Origin: CAZTPJ01 sp964614515
GTDB taxonomy: Bacteria > Planctomycetota > Phycisphaerae > Phycisphaerales > UBA1924
DNA: 64,000 nt
Direction of reading: 5' to 3'
Assembly: GCA_964614515.1 (NCBI GenBank)
Contig: CAZTPJ010000011.1
Location: forward strand, 1 to 64,000
Part shown: in pieces, positions 58,748 to 64,000 of the stretch
Layout of the letters: every line of letters starts with the position of its first letter
How positions within the stretch are numbered: the stretch's first letter is position 1
The notes under the pieces: model-generated
The model's input: only the letters and a program-made list of their open reading frames with translations
The model's database searches: none
Told to the model about the DNA's origin: nothing
Made by a program: the position numbers and the translations under genes

Positions 58748-60021
58748 CGCTCAATCCCCGCGCCCCCACTTCGCCCGCGTTTCATCGCCTTCTCAATGTC
58801 GCCGCGCGCCTTGGGTATCGCTGCTGAGAGATTCTCGCGCCCCGATTTTGTCACGAGCACATCATCTTCAATCCGCACGCCCAGGCCTTGGTCCTTCAGA
58901 TACACCCCCGGCTCGATCGTCACGACCATGCCCGGCTCAAGCGGGCCATCGGGCGTGACATCGTGAACTTCAAGCCCGAGTTGGTGCCCGATGCCGTGGA
59001 TGTAGGTGTCGCCATAGCCCGCTTTGTCGATGATGTCGCGGGCGGCGGCGTCCACTTCGTGCATGCGGGCGCCGGGTTTGACGGCCGCAATCGCCGCGAG
59101 TTGCGCCTCAAGCACAACGTCGTACACCTTCGCCTGTTCCTTCGTGAATGTGCCGGAGACCGGGAGTGTTCGCGTGATGTCGGCCGCGTATCCGCCGTAA
59201 CGTGCGCCGGCGTCGATGACCATCAGTTCGCCGGCCCGCGCGATGCCGTTGTTGGCCATGTAGTGCAGCACGGTCCCGCTGACGCCCGAGCCGACGATCG
59301 AGTTGTACGCCGGTCCGCTTCCCCCCCCCTCGCGGAAGCCCGCCTCGATGGCCTGTTGCACCTCGGCCTCGCGAACGCCGGGGCGCAGCGTGCGCATCGC
59401 GGCTTCATAGCCGACCTGGGTGGCCGTGATGGCCTGTCGCATCAGATCAATCTCGGACACCGATTTCACCGCGCGAAGGGATGGCAGCAGCATGGTGCGA
59501 TCCACGATCGTCACGCCGACGGTGCGCTCGGTGATCTTGCGAAACGTCGCCAGATCCGGCGAGATCGGCGCGTTCATCGTCGCGAACGGATGCAGACATG
59601 CAAGTGTACCACGGCGACGCGCGATGTCCGTCGCGATGCGCGGCAGCGACAACGTCCGCATGATCGTCTGAAACCCCGTCTTTGCCTTCAGCGCTGTGTT
59701 CACCGGATCGCGATAGCCATCCCACGCCTCCATCTCCGGATTCAGCGGCGTCAGAAACAGAATCTCCCGACGCTTGGGATCCTCCGCCTTCGGATCCAGC
59801 AGCAGCACGGCCCCGGCCTCATCGGCGATGCCCGTGAGATACTGAAAACTCGCGTCGGCCTCCCACTTTCCGTGGAGCAGCGGCGAGGCGTCCCCCGCGT
59901 AGACCAGGCCCACCGCACCGTCGAGTTCCTGGCGTACCCGCTCGCGACGCTGCGCATACTCCGCAAGCGCGATCCCCGTCCGCTTCTGATCCGTAGCCTC
60001 CGACTTGTGCTTCTTCGCCAC
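58744..60021 (-). CDS. Xaa-Pro aminopeptidase (M24B)
   Basis: A 425-residue cytoplasmic peptidase that removes an N-terminal residue before proline. The pita-bread fold has metal ligands D270, D281 (AGARYGGYAADITRT), H346 (GIGHQLGLEVHDV), E370 (TIEPGVY) and E385 (VRIEDDV). An N-terminal creatinase-like domain (about 20-175) precedes it. The start is GTG 60021, with GGAG seven bases upstream; a frame to 60072 has no site. A nine-C run (59321-59329) encodes EGGGSGPAY, next to the substrate pocket. The stop overlaps the ABC permease start by four bases. Confidence 0.94.
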   Translation of the reverse strand: MAKKHKSEATDQKRTGIALAEYAQRRERVRQELDGAVGLVYAGDASPLLHGKWEADASFQYLTGIADEAGAVLLLDPKAEDPKRREILFLTPLNPEMEAWDGYRDPVNTALKAKTGFQTIMRTLSLPRIATDIARRRGTLACLHPFATMNAPISPDLATFRKITERTVGVTIVDRTMLLPSLRAVKSVSEIDLMRQAITATQVGYEAAMRTLRPGVREAEVQQAIEAGFREGGGSGPAYNSIVGSGVSGTVLHYMANNGIARAGELMVIDAGARYGGYAADITRTLPVSGTFTKEQAKVYDVVLEAQLAAIAAVKPGARMHEVDAAARDIIDKAGYGDTYIHGIGHQLGLEVHDVTPDGPLEPGMVVTIEPGVYLKDQGLGVRIEDDVLVTKSGRENLSAAIPKARGDIEKAMKRGRSGGAGIER

Positions 60022-60126
60022 GCGCTGCTCCTTATCCCTGACTTCAGGTCGGGAACGATACGCCAAGCACACTCATCGCCGTGGCGACGGCTCCATGGTG
60101 CGATGCGCCAGGCGGCGACCTGCAGA

Positions 60127-60232
60127 AGCCCGTTGAAACGGGCTGGCGCGTTGTCGCTTCGGTACGCGAGCCTGGCGATGGTCAACCACCGCTCAAGCGG
60201 TGGCCTACAAGCGGGAAAGACCGCTGAAGCGG
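60127..60232. repeat. Cluster of short perfect hairpin repeats
   Basis: Three palindromes: AGCCCGTTGAAACGGGCT (60127-60144, 8-bp arms), CCACCGCTCAAGCGGTGG (60186-60203, 8-bp arms) and CCGCTGAAGCGG (60221-60232, 5-bp arms). Loops are GA, CA and GA. Arm-loop design is constant while arm sequence varies, as in REP-like families. They occupy the 307-base space between pepP and gabD, in which no gene was found. Confidence 0.75.
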
Positions 60233-60328
60233 CCTCAAAGGCGCTTCGCGCGCTATCAACCTTCCTGGCCACACGTGCCCCAGTCCCTTCCTACCTCCAT
60301 GCCCCCATGTCCCGCTGTCCACTCCCTG

Positions 60329-61774
60329 TCACACCCGCCACGACATGTACTTGATCTCCGTGTACGCCTCCATCACATACTTCCCACCCTCGCGGCCGAA
60401 ACCGCTTTCCTTTACGCCGCCGAAGGGCGCCTGCGCCGTCGATGGCGCGCCATCATTCGCGCCGACAATCCCATACTCCAGCGCCTCGGCCACACGCATC
60501 AGACGCGCCGCATCACGAGTGAAGAAGTACGCCGCGAGACCGAAACGCGAGTCATTCGCGAGGCGCACGGCCTCCTCCTCCGTGTCAAACGCCATCACCG
60601 GCGCAACCGGCCCGAACGTCTCCTCACGGAAGCACAGCATCGCGGCGTTGGCCCCGTCGATCACCGTCGGCTCGCAGAATCGCTCCGTCAGCCCCGCGCG
60701 CGGACGAACCACGCGACCGCCCGCGATGATCTTCCCCCCCCCTCGCACGGCGTCGTCGATGTGCGCCCGCACCTTTTCCACGGCCGCATCATCAATCAGC
60801 GGCCCGATCTGCACGCCGTCATCCATCCCATAGCCCACGCGCAGTTTCGCCACCTCCTCGCGCAGCCGCTGCATGAACCGCGCATACACGCCGCGCTGCA
60901 CCAGCACGCGATTCGCGCAGATGCAGGTCTGACCCGCGTTGCGGAACTTCGTCGCGATCAGGCCCGCCACCGCCAACTCCAGGTCCGCATCTTCAAAGAC
61001 AATCAGCGGCGCGTGACCCCCGAGTTCCAGCGAGAGTCGCGTGACGTTTTGCGCGGCCTGCTTCATCAGAATCTTGCCGACTTCCGTCGAACCGGTGAAA
61101 CTCACCTTGCGCACCAGCGGGTTGCTCATGATCTCACCGCCGATGGCGGGCGCATCACCCGTGATGATGTTCATCACGCCGGCCGGAAACCCCGCCTCCA
61201 CGGCCAGTTCGCCGATGGCCAGCGCGGAAAGCGGCGTCTGTTCCGCAGGTTTGACCACCATCGTGCAACCTGCGGCCAGCGCGGGGCCGAGTTTGCGTGC
61301 GATCATGGCCGCGGGAAAATTCCACGGCGTGATCGACGCCGTCACGCCGACAGGCTGGCGTAAGACGAGGATGCGTTTGTCGGTCGAACTCGCGGGGATC
61401 ATCTCGCCGTAGATGCGTTTGGCTTCTTCGCCGGCCCATTCGAAGAACGATGCGGCGTAGGCAATCTCGCCGCGCGACTCGGCCAGCGGCTTGCCCTGCT
61501 CGCGCGTCATCAGTTCGGCCAGGCGCTCGCGATCGCGCAGCATCAAGTCGGACAGTCGCCGCACATGCCCCGCACGCTCCACCGCAGGTCGCCTGGACCA
61601 CGCGGCAAACGCCCCGGCCGCGGCTTCAATCGCCTGCCGAGCCTCGACCGCCCCACAGTCGGGAACCTTCGCCACCAGGGCATCGGTCCCGGGGTCGCGA
61701 ACTTCGACTTCACGTCCGGATGCAGACGAAACCCACTGTCCGCCGATATAGTTATGTGTCTGGATTGAACCCAT
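60329..61774 (-). CDS. gabD: NAD(P)-dependent succinate-semialdehyde dehydrogenase-like
   Basis: An aldehyde dehydrogenase of 481 residues. The nucleotide site ITPWNFPAAMIARK and GSTEVGK, catalytic E250 (LELGGHAP) and C284 (NAGQTCICANR, with a second cysteine two residues on, typical of GabD) all fit succinate-semialdehyde dehydrogenase. APFGGVKESGFGREGG closes the family pattern. It would oxidise the semialdehyde to succinate, in GABA breakdown or a TCA bypass; no GABA aminotransferase is nearby. ATG 61774 follows a poor ribosome-binding site. A nine-C run at 60734-60742 encodes RGGGK. A GTCGAC-ACGG-GTCGAC palindrome pair lies 40-55 bases upstream. Confidence 0.92.
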   Translation of the reverse strand: MGSIQTHNYIGGQWVSSASGREVEVRDPGTDALVAKVPDCGAVEARQAIEAAAGAFAAWSRRPAVERAGHVRRLSDLMLRDRERLAELMTREQGKPLAESRGEIAYAASFFEWAGEEAKRIYGEMIPASSTDKRILVLRQPVGVTASITPWNFPAAMIARKLGPALAAGCTMVVKPAEQTPLSALAIGELAVEAGFPAGVMNIITGDAPAIGGEIMSNPLVRKVSFTGSTEVGKILMKQAAQNVTRLSLELGGHAPLIVFEDADLELAVAGLIATKFRNAGQTCICANRVLVQRGVYARFMQRLREEVAKLRVGYGMDDGVQIGPLIDDAAVEKVRAHIDDAVRGGGKIIAGGRVVRPRAGLTERFCEPTVIDGANAAMLCFREETFGPVAPVMAFDTEEEAVRLANDSRFGLAAYFFTRDAARLMRVAEALEYGIVGANDGAPSTAQAPFGGVKESGFGREGGKYVMEAYTEIKYMSWRV

Positions 61775-61813
61775 GACCAACGGTAGGGGCGCGAGAAACG
61801 CGGTGAGTCATTC

Positions 61814-61829
61814 GTCGACACGGGTCGAC
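61814..61829. promoter_or_regulatory. Possible operator palindrome upstream of gabD
   Basis: GTCGAC (61814-61819) and GTCGAC (61824-61829) are spaced by ACGG, forming a 16-base inverted and direct repeat 40-55 bases upstream of the gabD start. The position would suit a repressor site, but only one copy is visible and it also falls within a possible short reading frame. Confidence 0.25.
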
Positions 61830-61841
61830 GGCCCGTTGCTG

Positions 61842-62045
61842 ATGCGCCGCATCGTTGGCTCAGGCGCGGTTGTCATCATGACGGCCAGTTGCGGTGCATG
61901 CAGCGGATGCGGCGAATGGGTGCGGGCCGCGGCCGTCATCACACAATGGCTCTCGTATGGACCCGCTCCCGAGCGGGAAAAGCCTCAACCCGCCTCCCTT
62001 GGCTATGACCGAAACGCCAGCCGAAACTGGCTGACCCCGTTCTGA
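61842..62045 (+). CDS. Possible small lipoprotein, doubtful
   Basis: A 67-residue frame, divergent from gabD. It begins MRRIVGSGAVVIMTASCGAC, which could be a short lipoprotein signal with the cysteine of TASC lipidated, then a 50-residue tail without motif. The frame opens further upstream at 61773. No ribosome-binding site is visible, and an overlapping frame exists on the other strand. It may simply be part of the gabD upstream region. Confidence 0.25.
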   Translation: MRRIVGSGAVVIMTASCGACSGCGEWVRAAAVITQWLSYGPAPEREKPQPASLGYDRNASRNWLTPF

Positions 62046-62119
62046 GCGCACCCGCGCTCGATCGTTTCATCACACCGCGCCGCCGTCCATCGCGCAGCGG
62101 CATCACCGTGGAGATTCAC

Positions 62120-62692
62120 ATGAACGTCGAACTGTTCTCGCTCTGGTTGCCCATCCTCGTGAACTCGGTCGCGTTGTTCTTCGCTTCATTCCTCGCCTGG
62201 GCGGTCCTGCCTCACCACAAGAAGGACTGGAAGCCCTTTCCGGATGAGCAGGCCTTCATCAACGCCATCAAGCCACTCGGACTCTCGCGCGGGGTCTACA
62301 GCTTCCCCCACTGCGCTGACCACAAGCAATCCAAAGACCCGGAGTTCCAGAAGAAGTGGAAGGAAGGCCCCATGGGCGTGCTCAACGTCTGGACCATGCC
62401 CAACATGGGCTTCAACATGGCGTTGACCTTCCTCGTCTTCCTCATCGCCAGCGTGTTCATCGCGTATGTCGGCGCGGCCGCGCTGCCGCGAGGCACGGAT
62501 TATCTCAAAGTCTTCCAGGTCACGGGCGCCATGGCCATCGCCGTCTTCACCATCGCCTCACTGCCAAACGCCATCTGGTTCCAGAAGCCCGCCCGCGCCG
62601 TCTGCATGGACCTGATCGACGGCATCGCCTACGGCCTGATCACCGCAGGCATCTTCGGCTCCATGTGGCCCGGCGTCTCACACCCGGCGTAG
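62120..62692 (+). CDS. Conserved small integral membrane protein
   Basis: A 190-residue protein with four spans: WLPILVNSVALFFASFLAWA (about 9-28), FNMALTFLVFLIASVFIAYV (about 97-116), VTGAMAIAVFTIASLPNAIW (about 133-152) and DGIAYGLITAGIFGSMWPG. The loop after the first span has PHHKKDWKPFPDEQAFINAI and SFPHCADHKQSKDPEF, histidine and cysteine rich. The N-terminus MNVELFSLWLPIL follows GTGGAG six bases upstream of ATG 62120. I recognise the layout of a conserved hypothetical family but no function. It stands alone between gabD and the propeller protein. Confidence 0.85.
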   Translation: MNVELFSLWLPILVNSVALFFASFLAWAVLPHHKKDWKPFPDEQAFINAIKPLGLSRGVYSFPHCADHKQSKDPEFQKKWKEGPMGVLNVWTMPNMGFNMALTFLVFLIASVFIAYVGAAALPRGTDYLKVFQVTGAMAIAVFTIASLPNAIWFQKPARAVCMDLIDGIAYGLITAGIFGSMWPGVSHPA

Positions 62693-62816
62693 GTCTCCTG
62701 ATGGGAAATGATGGCCTTCGGTCTGCCCGTCACTCGCGTCACCGCCGCGAGTCTGGCCCATCGCTCGCTCCGACGGGAACAGTGCGGGATTCCATGCAAA
62801 GCCCGAATTTAGGGGC

Positions 62817-62845
62817 TTGCGGCCGGGGCGTGTTTCTGGTATGAT
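62817..62845 (+). promoter_or_regulatory. Promoter of the propeller-protein gene
   Basis: TTGCGG (62817-62822) and TATGAT (62840-62845, five of six) are separated by exactly 17 bases. Transcription should begin near 62852. The leader to the preferred start codon (63112) would be about 260 bases. The rest of the 419-base space after the membrane protein gene holds only the hairpin and early start codon listed separately. Confidence 0.55.
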
Positions 62846-62921
62846 GGCCAGCAGCGCCTCGGCGGGCATGGCCAGTGGCCGGCCTGTTCGGGCATCCGGG
62901 TGGCGCGTGACAGGGTTCCAC

Positions 62922-62949
62922 GGCCGGCGACGCGTGAACATCGCCGGCC
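62922..62949 (+). promoter_or_regulatory. Leader hairpin just before a ribosome-binding site
   Basis: GGCCGGCGA (62922-62930) pairs perfectly with TCGCCGGCC (62941-62949) around the loop CGCGTGAACA. Two bases later comes AAGGAG (62952-62957) and ATG 62965. Such a stable stem beside a ribosome-binding site could regulate translation or mRNA stability. Confidence 0.5.
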
Positions 62950-63111
62950 GCAAGGAGACTGGCCATGATGTCAGGTCAAGTGTCGGCGTTCTTCAGATCC
63001 ATCTGCCGCATCGCGCAGGCGATCCGCTCCACACAGCATGTGTGGGGGGGGGGGGCAGCCCCCGATGCCAGGGTGCGCTCGTCCGGCAGCCTGATCGCAA
63101 GGAGGTGGTGC

Positions 63112-64000
63112 ATGCTCATCGCGGCCGTGGTGGCGGGGTTGGTGATGGGCGGGGAGGCGAGTGGGCAGAGTTTGGTGGAGGAGTGGGAAGCGCCGTTGCG
63201 GGTGGTTCCGTTCGCGACGGACAAGGATGATGTGGCGGTCGCGCAGGCGCACATGAAAGATGGAGGCGACGAGTTCATCATTGTCACCGGATGGGGAACC
63301 AACGCCTACGGTGGCGTGTGCATCGTCACGTACAAGGTTGATGCTGAGACGGGCAGCGTCGAGGAAGGGCCAGTCTACTTTCCTGCTGGCAGTCCCGCGA
63401 CGGTCACGACCACGCACAAGCCCACGGCTATCGTCGTCGATGACACCACCGGCGATGTGTACATCACGGGCTACAGCCAGAACGGCAACGGCGACTTCGA
63501 CTACATCCTGCTGAAGTACGACAGTGAACTCGATCCTTCAGCTACGGCAACCGGCTGGGCAGCCGTTTCTCCTGACACCGCTGGGGTCCGTCGTTTTGAC
63601 GGCGAGGGCGAACAGGACGACAAGGCCGTGTCCATCGTTTTGGCGGAGCACGCATCCGTTGACTACGTCGTCATCACAGGCACATCGCGCGGCGAGGACA
63701 ACAACGACATCGTGACGATCGCCTACAACCGCGACGACGGCGACATTGAGTGGCAGGACTCGTACAACGGCCCGGGCGATGGCAACGACTTCGCCGTGAA
63801 GGTTGCTGTGGTCTTCATCGGCGGTAGCAGCACGTCAGCCAACGATGGCTCCAACATCCTGATCGGCGGCACCGTCTGGAACGGCGCGGATGGATTCGAC
63901 ATCGTCGCCCTGCGCTATCACGCGACGGGCACGTTCATCTGGGAACTTGATCCCCCCTACAACGGACCCACGGATGGCGAAGACATCTGCACGGACCTCG
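63112..64000 (+). CDS. Secreted beta-propeller-like repeat protein (3' end beyond window)
   Basis: The visible 296 residues begin with a signal peptide (MLIAAVVAGLVMGGEASGQ). Repeats of the SBBP type follow: AIVVDDTTGDVYITGYSQNG, YVVITGTSRGEDNNDIVTIA and ILIGGTVWNGADGFDIVALR, with a link phrase YNGPGDGNDF / YNGPTDGED. These form propeller blades in secreted proteins. The preferred start is ATG 63112, six bases after AAGGAGG. The same frame is open back to ATG 62965, which also has AAGGAG; that form would add 49 residues and cross a run of 12 G (63044-63055). Function unknown; probably a surface protein. Confidence 0.82.
   Translation, partial: MLIAAVVAGLVMGGEASGQSLVEEWEAPLRVVPFATDKDDVAVAQAHMKDGGDEFIIVTGWGTNAYGGVCIVTYKVDAETGSVEEGPVYFPAGSPATVTTTHKPTAIVVDDTTGDVYITGYSQNGNGDFDYILLKYDSELDPSATATGWAAVSPDTAGVRRFDGEGEQDDKAVSIVLAEHASVDYVVITGTSRGEDNNDIVTIAYNRDDGDIEWQDSYNGPGDGNDFAVKVAVVFIGGSSTSANDGSNILIGGTVWNGADGFDIVALRYHATGTFIWELDPPYNGPTDGEDICTDL

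Noticed and set aside
61860..62051. A 63-residue minus-strand frame near gabD
   Set aside because: No ribosome-binding site or motif, and it overlaps another doubtful frame on the plus strand.

Overview
The window looks like a draft contig of a high-GC member of the Planctomycetota, probably a Phycisphaerae-type lineage. The clues are secreted proteins ending in paired dockerin-like units built on the phrase FDFLCF; secreted proteins ending in VPAP plus a membrane segment and an arginine tail (PEP-CTERM-like); interspersed palindromic repeats whose translations read TGVSPV / GETPVPP; and a long MoxR-DUF58-VWA operon. A run of ten N at 17827-17836 shows the assembly is unfinished. No rRNA, tRNA, CRISPR array, transposase or phage gene was found.

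Layout. 1-6171: a truncated NtrC-type response regulator, a secreted dockerin-tailed protein, and two overlapping glycosyltransferase genes. 6174-11440 (minus): HPr, PtsN-like EIIA and the ribosome hibernation factor hpf as one tight operon, then a DUF502 membrane protein and leuS, which carries an in-frame insertion made of palindromic repeats. 11736-14829: a PEP-CTERM-like protein, a strong hairpin terminator, and a lower-GC three-gene cassette (papain-like cysteine peptidase lipoprotein, small lipoprotein, membrane protein) behind the best consensus promoter in the window. 14896-19134: cysteine desulfurase with a membrane protein, then an MCE/Mla-type lipid transport pair broken by the N run. 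19154-26756: HtrA protease, queE-queC, a hybrid histidine kinase, a HAF-repeat secreted protein and trmB. 27043-34553: PrkA kinase, a Tat-exported VOC protein, a solitary nuoF between two different repeat clusters, and a large secreted metalloprotease-like protein behind glnS. 36471-41878: a metallophosphatase, glgB, and an NfeD-flotillin pair.

41990-60021 (minus) is the largest block: pepP, ABC permease, NHL-repeat lipoprotein, VWA/glutamine-amidotransferase-like protein, MoxR, a secreted calcium-loop protein, DUF58, BatA-like VWA protein, a membrane protein, and an ABC-2 ATPase and permease. Many stops and starts overlap by 4-8 bases, so most of it is probably one or two transcripts. The likely theme is MoxR-assisted assembly of a VWA-containing cell-envelope complex joined to an exporter. 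60127-64000 holds a repeat cluster, gabD, a small membrane protein, and a secreted beta-propeller-like protein, cut by the window end, with an unusually structured 5' leader.

Four different kinds of short palindromic repeat occur (9371-9506, 29755-29866, 31302-31560, 60127-60232); the first lies inside the coding sequence of the essential gene leuS. Runs of eight or more G or C recur inside genes and may be biological or an assembly weakness.
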